Source of the DNA: Clostridium fessum
GTDB taxonomy: Bacteria; Bacillota; Clostridia; Lachnospirales; Lachnospiraceae
DNA length: 64,000 bases
Assembly (NCBI RefSeq): GCF_003024715.1
Contig: NZ_PYLO01000004.1
Location: forward strand, 1 to 64,000
Direction of reading: 5' to 3'
The notes below the pieces were generated by a model, which was given only the letters and a program-made list of their open reading frames with translations, was not told where the DNA came from and ran no database searches. The position numbers were made by a program, and so were the translations under genes. Positions 25,604-34,490 of this stretch are shown piece after piece (within the stretch, counting starts at the first letter, position 1; every line of letters begins with the position of its first letter).

Positions 25604-26569
25604 ATGAAAACAAGAGAAGTTGTATTCTACAGCGAAGGCGCAAAGATGGTAGGAGATATTTATCTCCCGGATGATTACAAAGAGGGCGAGAAGAGACCAG
25701 CAGTTCTGTGTAACTCTGGATGGACTGGCGTTAATAAGTGCTATCCGGCACTGTTTGCAAGAGCTTTAACAGCAAGAGGATTTGTATGCATGGGCTTCGA
25801 TTACAGAGGATTTAAGCCGAGTGAGAATGTTCATCCATGCCTGCCGAAGTACACAACCCTTGAGACAGAGGTTGAAGACGTGGCAAACGCATTTACCTTT
25901 ATGCAGATTCAGCCGGAAGTAGATCCGGAACGCTGCGGACTTCTTGGATGGGGTGTCGGCGGTGCTGTATGCGTAACCGTTGCAGCGCGTGACAAGGAAG
26001 TAAAAGCGATTGCAACCCTGAACAGCTTTGTAAATGGCGAGCGCTGGATGCGTGACGGCATGGGAAATGATAAGTTTGGAAAGAGCGTTGCACGCCTCAG
26101 AGAAGACCGTATCAAGAGAATTACAACCAACGATCCGGTTCTGATGCATCCGTACACCGATTATCCGAACATCACAGAGAGCGGCGATTTCTATACAGAC
26201 CATGTATTAAAAGAGATCAACGGCGGTATCGGCGATTCTGTCAACAAGGATAATGGCGAGGAGTTCCCGACCCCGATGAGCACTGCAATCGGCGAGAGCT
26301 TCATCCGTTTCAACGTAGAAGACCTGCTTCCGAGAATCGCACCGCGTGCTGTCTTTGTAGGTCATGGCTATTATAACGAGCTGCATCAGCGTGTAGAGGC
26401 GGAAGAAGCATACCGTCTGGCACAGGAGCCGAAGCAGTTATACTATGTAGATGGCAAGCACAATGAGTGGATGTTTGACGACGATCCGAAGTTCCAGGCA
26501 CTGGCTGACGCGCTGGCAGCATTCTACAAGGAGAATCTGAAAGCATTCCAGTTTGGTTTACAGAAATAA
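25604..26569 (+). CDS. Alpha/beta-hydrolase-fold protein without canonical nucleophile
   Basis: Alpha/beta-hydrolase of 321 residues. ATG 25604 has GGAGG upstream and is preferred to the in-frame ATG at 25589, which precedes that site. The strand-turn-helix that usually carries the Ser or Cys nucleophile reads GLLGWGVGGAV, so Gly stands at the nucleophile position of GxSxG. Other family parts are kept: CNSGWTG, GFDYRGF, and a C-terminal DGKHNEWMF with the His. The protein may be non-hydrolytic or use another mechanism. It is cotranscribed with the DUF6282 gene three bases downstream. Confidence 0.85.
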   Translation: MKTREVVFYSEGAKMVGDIYLPDDYKEGEKRPAVLCNSGWTGVNKCYPALFARALTARGFVCMGFDYRGFKPSENVHPCLPKYTTLETEVEDVANAFTFMQIQPEVDPERCGLLGWGVGGAVCVTVAARDKEVKAIATLNSFVNGERWMRDGMGNDKFGKSVARLREDRIKRITTNDPVLMHPYTDYPNITESGDFYTDHVLKEINGGIGDSVNKDNGEEFPTPMSTAIGESFIRFNVEDLLPRIAPRAVFVGHGYYNELHQRVEAEEAYRLAQEPKQLYYVDGKHNEWMFDDDPKFQALADALAAFYKENLKAFQFGLQK

Positions 26570-26572
26570 TCT

Positions 26573-27430
26573 ATGGACAGAGAAAAAGAGATTGCATATT
26601 TAATGCAGGGAGCGTATGACCTCCATATGCACGCAGCCCCGTCCCCCTTTCATCGAGTTTTGGATGATTACGGGCTGTTAGAAGAAGCCGGGAGAGCCGG
26701 AATGGCAGGAATTATGCTGAAATCTCACTATGAGTCCACGATTGCGCGGGCAATTCTGGCTAATATCCACTGTGCTTCGTGTACGAAAGCCTATGGCGGT
26801 CTGGTGTTAAACTGGCCAGTCGGAGGACTCAATCCATATGCGGTTGAAAATGCGATGAAGCGCGGATGCCGTATCGTGTGGATGCCGACCCGGGACGCAA
26901 AGAACTCTTTGTGTTCCGGGAATATGCCGGGAGATTTCTTTGACCGCTCTGGAATCTCTATCCTGACCGAAACAGGGGAGCTGAGGGCGGAGGTTTTGGA
27001 GATTTTGAGGATTGCCAGAAAGTATGATGCGGCAGTCGCGACCGGGCACATCAGCCCGGAGGAAGGTATTCTCCTGTGTCAGGAGGGAATCCGGCAGGGA
27101 AACCGTATGGTTCTGACACATCCAGAATTTCCGCGGACGCGTGTCGATGTAAAAACGCAGAAACAGCTGGCAGCTCTGGGCGTTTATATTGAAAAATGCT
27201 GGTATAATGTGGCAGAAAAGGAATGCACGGCGCAGGAGATGGCAGACCATATCCGGGTAGTCGGAGCAGAACACTGTTTTATGGTAACGGATCGGGGGCA
27301 GACTTCAAGAGAACACCCGGTGGAAGCGATGAAGTTGTTTATGCAGACATTGCTGGATGAGAGAATCACGGAAGATGAGATTTATGTGATGACGCATACG
27401 GTGCCCCGGAAGGTGCTGGGAGAGTTATAG
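26573..27430 (+). CDS. DUF6282 family protein, amidohydrolase-like
   Basis: Predicted metal-dependent hydrolase with a TIM-barrel fold, 285 residues. Ligand-like residues in amidohydrolase order are visible: HMH at residues 18-20, His in ATGHIS, His in LTHPEF, and Asp in VTDRGQ. The DUF6282 call rests on recognition of the overall pattern; no substrate is known. The gene starts three bases after the alpha/beta-hydrolase and is followed by a strong terminator, so the two form an operon. Confidence 0.82.
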   Translation: MDREKEIAYLMQGAYDLHMHAAPSPFHRVLDDYGLLEEAGRAGMAGIMLKSHYESTIARAILANIHCASCTKAYGGLVLNWPVGGLNPYAVENAMKRGCRIVWMPTRDAKNSLCSGNMPGDFFDRSGISILTETGELRAEVLEILRIARKYDAAVATGHISPEEGILLCQEGIRQGNRMVLTHPEFPRTRVDVKTQKQLAALGVYIEKCWYNVAEKECTAQEMADHIRVVGAEHCFMVTDRGQTSREHPVEAMKLFMQTLLDERITEDEIYVMTHTVPRKVLGEL

Positions 27431-27458
27431 TAAATTTGATAATTGAATATGAAAAAAT

Positions 27459-27518
27459 AAAAAGGTCAAAAATCAATTATAAGTTTACTTATAAGAATTC
27501 TTGACCTTTTTATTTTTT
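27459..27518 (+). terminator. Rho-independent terminator after DUF6282 gene
   Basis: AAAAAGGTCAA / TTGACCTTTTT enclosing a second hairpin TTATAAG / CTTATAA, followed by T-rich sequence. The flanking A- and T-runs make it able to act on both strands. Confidence 0.85.
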
Positions 27519-27576
27519 TCGAGAAGTACTTTTAAGAAGGTAAGGGATAATATAGTGTACTGGAAGGAGGATATCT

Positions 27577-28959
27577 ATGGAATATACCAATATGTCGTTT
27601 CTATATGATTTTGCATTTATGTCGCTGCTGCTGATTATAGCCCAGTTCCTGCGTTCCCGTATAAAATTTTTGCAGATGTTTTATATTCCAGCGTCTGTTC
27701 TGGCAGGTCTGATGGGACTTGTCCTGGGACCGCAGTTTTTAAACGTGATTCCGTGGAGCGGTAAAATAGGAAGTTATGCTTATATGCTGGTATGTGTATT
27801 ATTTGGCGGTTTGTTCCTGGGAAAAAAAGATAAAACCAATGTAAAACAGATTCTGACAAAGGTGGGCGATTCCTTTTGTGTCAATATGGGAGCTGAATTT
27901 TTCTGTTTTGGTATTGCACTGCTGGTAGGCGGCGCACTGATGAAAATTTTGTTTCCAAATGTATTTACAGAAATTGCCCTGCTGATGCCATCTGGATTTT
28001 GCGGTGGACATGGCTATGCTTCAACGATTGGAACGGCACTTAACAATTCACTGGGACGTGAAGATGGCGTTGTACTGGGGCAGACGTTTGCAACCGTGGG
28101 CCTGTTAGTTGGTTTGTTTGTAGGAATTGCCTGTATTAACTATGCAACCAGACATGGAGGAACACGTCTGGTAGAAAAAGCGGAATCTCTTCCGGAAGAG
28201 TGCCGCACAGGAATCGTTCCAGTAGGTAAGAGAAATTCGATGGGAGAAGAAACCATCAATCCAATGAGTATGGATCCGTTGGCATTTCATCTTGCACTCA
28301 CGCTGACTGCAACACTGTGTGGTTATAAGTTCTACGATTTTTATAAACAGTTCTTACCGAATGTAGAATTACCGGTTATGTGCCTGGCAATGATATTTGG
28401 TGTCATTATTAACACGATTATAGGGCATACTCGTTTTAAAGACAGTATTGATGAGCATGTGGAAGGACGGATTGGTTCGATGGTAACCGATTATCTGGTT
28501 GGCTTTGGTGTGGCATCTATTTCTATTTCTGTTGTACTCGAATTTGCAGGTCCGATTTTACTTTTATGTGTATTAGGACTGCTGACCTCCCTGTTTTTAG
28601 TATTTGTAGTTGGACAGAAGCTGTTCCGAAATTTCTGGTTTGAGCGTTCTATTTTTGTATTTGGATGGACAACGGGTGTTGTGGCAATTGGTGTTACGCT
28701 GCTTCGAATTGTAGACCCGGAAGGAAAGAGCGGAACGTTAAATGATTATGGATATTCGTACACGCTTCAGTCCGTGATTGAGGTGTTTATCATTGCATTT
28801 ACACCAATTTTGGCGGTTTCCATGGGATGTATTGCAGTTGGTGCGATTGAGACGGGAATAGCGGTGGTACTTTTCCTGATATGTGCAAAATGCTTTGGTG
28901 TACATAAGGAGAAGATGAATGAGCTTCGGGAAGGCGAAGCAGAAGTTATGAGTAAATAA
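27577..28959 (+). CDS. Sodium/glutamate symporter family protein (GltS-like)
   Basis: GltS-type Na+-coupled carboxylate/glutamate symporter, 460 residues with about eleven to twelve membrane helices in two inverted halves. Typical regions are FLQMFYIPASVLAGLMGLVLGP near residue 30, MPSGFCGGHGYASTIG (the glycine-rich re-entrant loop) near 145, and FGWTTGVVAIG near 365. Start ATG 27577 follows AAGGAGG. It sits between the hydrolase operon and the BCCT cluster, so it may import a substrate or counter-ion for the same pathway; glutamate is only a family-level guess. Confidence 0.88.
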   Translation: MEYTNMSFLYDFAFMSLLLIIAQFLRSRIKFLQMFYIPASVLAGLMGLVLGPQFLNVIPWSGKIGSYAYMLVCVLFGGLFLGKKDKTNVKQILTKVGDSFCVNMGAEFFCFGIALLVGGALMKILFPNVFTEIALLMPSGFCGGHGYASTIGTALNNSLGREDGVVLGQTFATVGLLVGLFVGIACINYATRHGGTRLVEKAESLPEECRTGIVPVGKRNSMGEETINPMSMDPLAFHLALTLTATLCGYKFYDFYKQFLPNVELPVMCLAMIFGVIINTIIGHTRFKDSIDEHVEGRIGSMVTDYLVGFGVASISISVVLEFAGPILLLCVLGLLTSLFLVFVVGQKLFRNFWFERSIFVFGWTTGVVAIGVTLLRIVDPEGKSGTLNDYGYSYTLQSVIEVFIIAFTPILAVSMGCIAVGAIETGIAVVLFLICAKCFGVHKEKMNELREGEAEVMSK

Positions 28960-28975
28960 GTTTTCGTATATTATG

Positions 28976-29021
28976 AAAAAATGTGTGGTTGGACATGAAA
29001 ATGAATAGCCACACATTTTTT
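28976..29021 (+). terminator. Bidirectional terminator between gltS-like gene and EamA gene
   Basis: AAAAATGTGTGG / CCACACATTTTT hairpin with T-run on the plus strand and A-run on its other side, placed between convergent genes. Confidence 0.85.
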
Positions 29022-29051
29022 ATTGATAGAAAATTCGCCTCGGAAGTTTAT

Positions 29052-29999
29052 TTAATGTAGGTGAAATAAAGGAGAATGATGGGAGGAAGAAAATCTCCCA
29101 TTTTTATGGTGAAGTGCATTGACACCCCAGATCCCCAGAAGTACGAGTACAAGACCAAAGAATTCACGGAAGCCGAAAGGCTCTCTCAGAATAATAACGC
29201 CTGTAAGTACAGCTGTAGCAGTGGAGATGCCGCTGAAGCTGGATGCAGTAGCCATGGTCATATGGGTAAAAATTACATTCCGCAGTGCTGATGCATAAAG
29301 TGAGGAGCCAATGGATAAGGCAAGAAGGCAGCCGATGATAACAGGATCCGAGAGCGGACGAAATAATTCGGTGAGCTCGTTAGAAACCAGGTGCTTTATC
29401 AGAGAAATACTTCCATAAATAGCAAACATAGCGAAGCTCATGGCATAGGTAATGTCCAGAGGTGTCAGATGGTTTCCGAGCTTCCGGATACAGAGATTTA
29501 AGGAGGAGGACATAAAGGCAGCCATCAACAACAGGAAAAAGCCCCATACGGTTGCAGCTTTATCCTCAGAATTTCCGGCAACAATGAAAACACCTAAAAA
29601 GCTAAGAAGAATAAAGAAAAATTGTCCTGCAGAGGGCTTTTCATGGAAAAACGGAATGGCAAGTAAGGTGGTAATTAGCGGGATTAATGCCAGAACCACA
29701 CTTGCTTTCCCAGAAGGATAGAAGCACATGCCGGTGGTTTCAAAAAAGCCATTAAGCAGCTGGAAAATACAGATAGGAAGAATAGATATGCCCATATCAC
29801 GAAGAGAACGCAGATGAATTCGTCCGGTATGTTTTAAGGCGTAAAGTATCACAAGACAGATTGCAAAACGAAGCGCAATTAGTAGTGCAGTATCTCCATT
29901 TAGGCGTGCAGTTAAGATTTTTAGCGGTAAATAAGAGATACCGAATAAGAAATTGTATAGGATAGCTCCCAAGATTGGATTAGTTTGTGCAAATTTCAT
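29052..29999 (-). CDS. DMT family transporter (EamA)
   Basis: Drug/metabolite transporter of 315 residues with ten predicted helices in two EamA repeats. ATG 29999 has GAAAGGG upstream and opens MKFAQTNPILGAILYNFLFG; the longer frame lacks support. Family features are ALRFAICLVILYAL in repeat one and SSFSGISTATAVLTGVIILREPFG in repeat two. It probably exports an amino acid or metabolite. Convergent with the GltS-like gene and divergent from nothing; the BCCT operon lies upstream on the same strand. Confidence 0.9.
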   Translation of the reverse strand: MKFAQTNPILGAILYNFLFGISYLPLKILTARLNGDTALLIALRFAICLVILYALKHTGRIHLRSLRDMGISILPICIFQLLNGFFETTGMCFYPSGKASVVLALIPLITTLLAIPFFHEKPSAGQFFFILLSFLGVFIVAGNSEDKAATVWGFFLLLMAAFMSSSLNLCIRKLGNHLTPLDITYAMSFAMFAIYGSISLIKHLVSNELTELFRPLSDPVIIGCLLALSIGSSLYASALRNVIFTHMTMATASSFSGISTATAVLTGVIILREPFGFREFFGLVLVLLGIWGVNALHHKNGRFSSSHHSPLFHLH

Positions 30000-30013
30000 G
30001 ACATCCCTTTCAA

Positions 30014-30128
30014 TATGATATAATATGAGCACTTAGTGAGGTGTTTTCGAACTTAGTGCGAGTCATATCTAAGCACTTAATGAAGCCGAGCCAAAGGCGA
30101 AAGCTGAATTTAGTACTTATGATATAAT
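30014..30128. repeat. Family D intergenic repeat bounded by -10-like motif, copy D1
   Basis: A segment of about 115 bases is framed by perfect 11-bp direct repeats TATGATATAAT at 30014-30024 and 30118-30128. Inside are GAGCACTTAG...CTTAGTGC and AAGCACTTAATGA...TTTAGTACTT arms. Related sequences occur at 36821 and 41844. Because the repeat is an extended -10 promoter box, insertion would preserve or duplicate a promoter. Confidence 0.6.
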
Positions 30129-30160
30129 GATAAATGGTTCAATATAGGAAATATATGTTA

Positions 30161-30212
30161 AAGAAACCTCTGTAATCAAGGAAGAATTGCAGAGGTTTCT
30201 TTATTTTTTATG
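30161..30212. terminator. Terminator hairpin downstream of BCCT gene
   Basis: AAGAAACCTCTG / CAGAGGTTTCTT with a 17-base loop, T-rich on the plus strand side and flanked by A-rich sequence. It lies 38 bases after the BCCT stop (reverse strand) and may end that transcript; its best T-run is for plus-strand transcription. Confidence 0.6.
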
Positions 30213-30249
30213 TTTTTAAATTTTATGTGAATGTTTTTAATTTGAAAGG

Positions 30250-31818
30250 CTATGCCTTATCAGAACTGCCAGCGTCTGTTTTGTCAAATTTCTTATAATT
30301 TTTAATCAGAATTCCCAGACTGGCGGTTGCGCCGATCATGATGAGGGCGGCGAACATTCCGCCGAAGTTTGCGATGATCTTGACACCATTGACACCAACG
30401 GTTGCGATCATGATATAGCCGACTGCCATCGGAACGACACACCATACAAGCTTTAACCACATCGGGGAGTCCGGGGAGTCTGGGTTGATGCCCTGTGTAG
30501 AGATACCAGCCATGGCGATGCAGTTGGAGTTGCAGGCGGTAATGGTGCTGAGGAAGATCAGAACCACGAATAACGGGATGATCAGATTTCCAAGTGGAAG
30601 TGCGCCTAACATATCATAAGGAACATTTTCAACACCGCGGTCATAAGATGCAACGAGGTCGAACAGTCCGGAGGTCTGTACCCACAGGGAAGTACCGCTG
30701 ACTAAAACCATCCAGATAGCACTGACAGAAGCACAAAGACCTACATATAATCCAAGAACGTGTTTTACCTTGCGTCCATAAGCGATCTGTCCCATGAAAG
30801 CTCCGGAGGTCGGTGCCCATGCCATCCAACTGAACCAGTAGAACGTGGTCCACCACTGCGGCCACTGGGTTCCAACGGATTCACCGGTGATTAAGATACG
30901 TTCAATAAAGGTACCTGCGAAACCACCCAATGCCTCGGTAGAGAGGTTGAACAGGAAGGAGGCATTTGAAAATACCAGCAGGAAAATCAGGAAAATGGCA
31001 AAGCCGTATACATTGATATTGGAAACGTGCTTCATGGCTTTCTGGATACCGGAAACAGCAGTTGCAACGGTAACGGCTGCAACCACGATGCCAACCATAA
31101 ACCAGAGTCGGGCATTAGACGGAAGACCGAATATTTTAGAGATACCGCCGGAAATATTCATGAATGCCTGTGCGACGGAACCAGCCATACCGGCGCCGAT
31201 GGCAAATAAGGTGATTGCGTCGATGGTTTGCATCCAGCGAGGATGGTAGCAGCGGTCGCCCAGAAGAGGGGAAACTTCACTGGCGATGGAATACGGCTTT
31301 TTTGCGTTATAATACATGAAAGCAAATACAACAGCCGGAACCGTATACATACAATACGGAACGATCGTCCAGTGAAGGAACATGGTTTCCATGGCAAATT
31401 TCAGGGAACCGCTGGTAGAAGGTTCAACGCCGTATAATTCGGTCGGCGGATACGCGTAATGTGCGATCGGTTCTCCTGGTCCCCAGAAGAGGACACCGGC
31501 TGCCATGGTCGTTGTAAGGGCGATAGTAAACCAGGAAAAATTGCTCAGTTCTGGTTTGGCGTCCTCACCGCCGATTCGTACATCGCCAAATTTGGAAAAC
31601 ATGGCAACAACGGCGACGATTACGATTGCAAGGGCGAGAATGCTGGCAGCCCAGCCGAGATTTTTGATGATCCAGTTGTTGATATTATTGATGACTCCCA
31701 GAAAAGTTTCCTGATCGACAAGGCTTAAAACAAGGAACGCGACCAGAATAATAAATGGCGGGAAAAAGGTCATGATGCGAATTTTTGAGTTTTCATTTTT
31801 AGCATTTTTATCAGTCAT
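30250..31818 (-). CDS. BCCT family betaine/carnitine/choline transporter
   Basis: BCCT secondary transporter for quaternary ammonium compounds (betaine, carnitine, choline or gamma-butyrobetaine), 522 residues with twelve helices. The signature tryptophan-rich segment WTTFYWFSWMAWAPTSGAFM lies near residue 335, and the glycine/methionine segment AIGAGMAGSVAQAF near 210. The start ATG 31818 abuts the end of the nitrilase gene upstream on the same strand, so the two are an operon. It may import the substrate of the amidase. Confidence 0.93.
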   Translation of the reverse strand: MTDKNAKNENSKIRIMTFFPPFIILVAFLVLSLVDQETFLGVINNINNWIIKNLGWAASILALAIVIVAVVAMFSKFGDVRIGGEDAKPELSNFSWFTIALTTTMAAGVLFWGPGEPIAHYAYPPTELYGVEPSTSGSLKFAMETMFLHWTIVPYCMYTVPAVVFAFMYYNAKKPYSIASEVSPLLGDRCYHPRWMQTIDAITLFAIGAGMAGSVAQAFMNISGGISKIFGLPSNARLWFMVGIVVAAVTVATAVSGIQKAMKHVSNINVYGFAIFLIFLLVFSNASFLFNLSTEALGGFAGTFIERILITGESVGTQWPQWWTTFYWFSWMAWAPTSGAFMGQIAYGRKVKHVLGLYVGLCASVSAIWMVLVSGTSLWVQTSGLFDLVASYDRGVENVPYDMLGALPLGNLIIPLFVVLIFLSTITACNSNCIAMAGISTQGINPDSPDSPMWLKLVWCVVPMAVGYIMIATVGVNGVKIIANFGGMFAALIMIGATASLGILIKNYKKFDKTDAGSSDKA

Positions 31819-32661
31819 TTATGATTCCTCCTTGTAGGGTGTATCCCAGATAGGACGATAGTCCTCCGGGTGGCGGTCGGTCAGAACGGTATTAAAATCA
31901 CGTTCTTTTGCAATCCGGTTTAAATCAACGCTTCCATATAAAATAGCTTCTTCCTGGACGCCGCAGCTGTCAATCCGTTCTCCAATAGGACTTACCAGCT
32001 GGCTTTTTCCTGCGAAGATCTCATCGCCGGACAATCCACAGCGGTTGACTGCGGCTATGTATACAAGATTGTCCAGGGCACGGCACGCAAGGTTTAAATC
32101 CCACCATTCTTTGAAATAGTAGCTGGCGCGCCATGCGGCCGGGACTAAAACCAGTTCGGCACCGGCCAGTGTCAGCAGGCGGACGGTTTCTGGAAAGCAT
32201 ACGTCGTAGCAGATGACGACGCCGATCTTTCCGAGTTTTGTCTCAAAGACCGGGTACTGGGTGCCGCGCTGCAGATAAGTTCGTTCGTCTCCGACGGGAT
32301 GCGTTTTTGAATAATGCCCGAGAATCGTGCCGGTATCATCGATCAAAAAAGCAGAGTTTTCGACTCCAGATGGGGTGGAAAAAAGAATCGGAGCCAGAAT
32401 AAAGACTGAAAGTTCCTTTGCCAGACTACGCATCCGTGTCAAGGAAGGTCCATCTTCGATTTCGGCGAGCTTCATCATATCTGGGATGCAGGTGCCGAGA
32501 TAGCCGACATTAAATACCTCTGGCAGACAAATCAATTTTGCCCCGTGAGCGGCTGCTTCCCGGATCTGTTTCTCTGCTTTGTCAAGATTATTAGAAACAT
32601 GGAACAAATCGCAGTTCATCTGGAGCATGGCGATTTGGTAAGGTGATCGAGTTTGTTGCAT
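31819..32661 (-). CDS. Carbon-nitrogen hydrolase (nitrilase superfamily)
   Basis: Amidase/nitrilase-superfamily enzyme of 280 residues that hydrolyses a C-N bond of an amide or nitrile. The complete Glu-Lys-Cys triad is present: E48 in LPEVFN, K119 in YSKTHPVG and C151 in VICYDVCFPE. The class resembles omega-amidase/N-carbamoyl amidohydrolase types, but the substrate is not determined. First gene of the operon with the BCCT transporter; divergent from the RpiR regulator, with a candidate operator in between. Confidence 0.92.
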   Translation of the reverse strand: MQQTRSPYQIAMLQMNCDLFHVSNNLDKAEKQIREAAAHGAKLICLPEVFNVGYLGTCIPDMMKLAEIEDGPSLTRMRSLAKELSVFILAPILFSTPSGVENSAFLIDDTGTILGHYSKTHPVGDERTYLQRGTQYPVFETKLGKIGVVICYDVCFPETVRLLTLAGAELVLVPAAWRASYYFKEWWDLNLACRALDNLVYIAAVNRCGLSGDEIFAGKSQLVSPIGERIDSCGVQEEAILYGSVDLNRIAKERDFNTVLTDRHPEDYRPIWDTPYKEES

Positions 32662-32692
32662 TTGAGTATCCCCTTCCTAAAATAGAATATTT

Positions 32693-32747
32693 ATTCCATA
32701 AACGACATTTATGATATGATTATAGAATTTGTAAAGGAATAAATCAA
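32693..32747 (-). promoter_or_regulatory. Promoter and candidate operator of nitrilase-BCCT operon
   Basis: On the reverse strand TTGATT (32747-32742) and TATAAT (32724-32719) are spaced by 17 nt. Just downstream lies the motif ATTCCATAAACGACA (plus strand 32693-32707), shared with the hydrolase operon at 25553. A 9-bp inverted repeat ATTTATTCC / GGAATAAAT (32689 and 32736) brackets the -10. This fits control by the divergent RpiR regulator. Confidence 0.55.
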
Positions 32748-32836
32748 CCAAAATACAATAATAAAGAATAAAATTTACCTTTTTTACAAAGAAATCCTCC
32801 GAAATTTGTCTGCTTTGACGAAAAACAAATGTCAAA

Positions 32837-32865
32837 TTGACGAATTTCTAAGGAAAGTATATAAT
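32837..32865 (+). promoter_or_regulatory. Sigma-A promoter of RpiR regulator gene
   Basis: TTGACG at 32837-32842 and TATAAT at 32860-32865 with 17-nt spacing, about 50 bases before the ATG. Confidence 0.8.
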
Positions 32866-32915
32866 AAAACCAAACGAAAATCGAGTGAGAATCTTGGAAT
32901 GAATGAGGATAAACG

Positions 32916-33782
32916 ATGGGCAATGAAGTATTGGAACAGATCATAAAAATCAAGGACGCCGTACCGAAAAAACAGAGAATTCTCTGCAATTATCTGGCGC
33001 TGAATTATGAAAAGATCGGCGTGATGACGGTGGCGGAACTGGCGGAAAATGCGGGTGTGGGAAGCACGACGGTCATGCGTCTGGTACAGCTTCTGGGCTT
33101 TGACAGCTACACTACATTTAAGAAAGCATTGGCACAGGAATCGCTTTTGAAAAATACAACGCCGTACCGTAGCCTGCGGCAAGAATTTTCCCGTACCTCG
33201 GAGACGGCGAGCCGGGATACGTTCCATATGGCGATCGCGGACGGAATCCAGGTGCTTGAAAATCTCTGTACGCCGTCAAACATTTCCCAGTTTGAGGCGG
33301 CAATCCAGCTGATGCTGGAATCAGATCAGCTCTATATATTGGGAATGCGTTCCAGCAAGGCGCTGGCGCTGTATTTTGAATATGTGGCAGAGCGCTTTTA
33401 TCCGCATATCCGCCAGCTCAGCCGGGAGGAAGAGTTTGTCTATGACCGGATTGCAATCAATACGACGCCGAAGGATGTGCTTTTAGTGTATTCGGTCTGG
33501 CCATGTACGAAAAAGACGATTCGTGTGGCAGAGTTAGCACATAACCTGGGAATCCCGATGATACTGATCACAAATACAAGCTTAAATCCATTGGTAAAGA
33601 TCGCAGATGTAGTGATTGATACGAATTCTGTGAACCATCCGAGCGGTGATACTGCTTTGATGCTGGTAACGGAGGCGCTCATGAGTGAACTGGGAAGACG
33701 GACCGCACCGGAATCCACGAAGAATATTGAAAAGATCGAACAGGCATTGAATGACAATGGACTGATTCTCTGGGAGAATTAA
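32916..33782 (+). CDS. MurR/RpiR family transcriptional regulator
   Basis: Transcription factor of 288 residues with an N-terminal RpiR helix-turn-helix (about 15-75: ELAENAGVGSTTVMRLVQLLGF) and a C-terminal SIS sugar-isomerase domain (about 125-260: ILGMRSSKALALYFEY, VYSVWPCTKKT, ILITNTSLNPL). SIS domains bind phosphosugars or related ligands, though the neighbours here suggest a nitrogen compound. It is divergent from the nitrilase-BCCT operon and probably controls it. Confidence 0.92.
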   Translation: MGNEVLEQIIKIKDAVPKKQRILCNYLALNYEKIGVMTVAELAENAGVGSTTVMRLVQLLGFDSYTTFKKALAQESLLKNTTPYRSLRQEFSRTSETASRDTFHMAIADGIQVLENLCTPSNISQFEAAIQLMLESDQLYILGMRSSKALALYFEYVAERFYPHIRQLSREEEFVYDRIAINTTPKDVLLVYSVWPCTKKTIRVAELAHNLGIPMILITNTSLNPLVKIADVVIDTNSVNHPSGDTALMLVTEALMSELGRRTAPESTKNIEKIEQALNDNGLILWEN

Positions 33783-33815
33783 TCGAAGATGTGTAACTGG
33801 AAATTCCGATAAAAC

Positions 33816-33850
33816 AGGGCTGCCGTTATTCCTCAAACGGCAGCTCTTCT
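33816..33850. terminator. Terminator between convergent rpiR and DUF5721 genes
   Basis: AGGGCTGCCGTT / AACGGCAGCTCT hairpin with TTCTTTT after it. It overlaps the last codons of the reverse-strand gene. Confidence 0.65.
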
Positions 33851-34320
33851 TTTCGCAAAAATGTCCGGATCGACTCGTCCCACTCGCGTTCCAGCGTCTT
33901 GTCTAACGTAAATTGGTTGAGCGACAGCCCGGTGACACAGCTTAAATGCTGGTTTTCATAATGAATATTTAAGAACAGTCCGCCGACCTGCTCCGGGAGC
34001 CATTGGCTTTTGCGGGCGGTCAGAAACTGTTCGGTGGCAGCTTTCGGAAGCTTCAAAATGATGGAGAAGCGCTCCGGAAGCTTTTTTCCTTTTATTAGGG
34101 AAAAACAGAACGGGCGCAGAGTTTTCCAGGTTGAATATTCTTCAATCTGCCCCTCGGCACGCTCTTCTTCGGAATAAAAGCTTTTATGGACGCGTCCGTC
34201 GATGGAGAAGGTGTTGAACGTCACGATCTCCGCTTCCTTGAGCAGAAAGCGGTCAAATGTCTCTCCGATGAACAGTTTCTTGGTAAATAATTTTATATCA
34301 CAGATATTGCAGGCAATCAT
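33826..34320 (-). CDS. DUF5721 family protein, 164 aa
   Basis: Conserved clostridial protein of 164 residues, recognised as DUF5721-like. ATG 34320 with GCGAGG six bases upstream is chosen; the longer frame runs into the intergenic region. It opens MIACNICDIKLFTKKLFIGETFD, has an acidic middle (SEEERAEGQIEEY) and ends near KEELPFEE. No membrane segment or known catalytic motif is visible. It is divergent from htpG, with the CIRCE element in between. Function unknown. Confidence 0.75.
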   Translation of the reverse strand: MIACNICDIKLFTKKLFIGETFDRFLLKEAEIVTFNTFSIDGRVHKSFYSEEERAEGQIEEYSTWKTLRPFCFSLIKGKKLPERFSIILKLPKAATEQFLTARKSQWLPEQVGGLFLNIHYENQHLSCVTGLSLNQFTLDKTLEREWDESIRTFLRKEELPFEE

Positions 34321-34456
34321 ATGTGTCCTCGCTGAGATGGTAAATTCGTTATTTTCTGTGTGATGTAGAAACAATAACGTAGATTCTATTTTATCGCAGG
34401 CGGGAAGGGGACGCAAGTGACTTCTTATTGGCAAGACGGAGAATTTTAAAATCTTA

Positions 34457-34483
34457 TTAGCACTCAACAAAAATGAGTGCTAA
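34457..34483. promoter_or_regulatory. CIRCE element (HrcA operator)
   Basis: A perfect CIRCE element, TTAGCACTC, nine-base spacer, GAGTGCTAA. It is placed eight bases before the -35 box of htpG, so HrcA should repress htpG in the absence of heat stress. Confidence 0.95.
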
Positions 34484-34490
34484 TTTTCTA

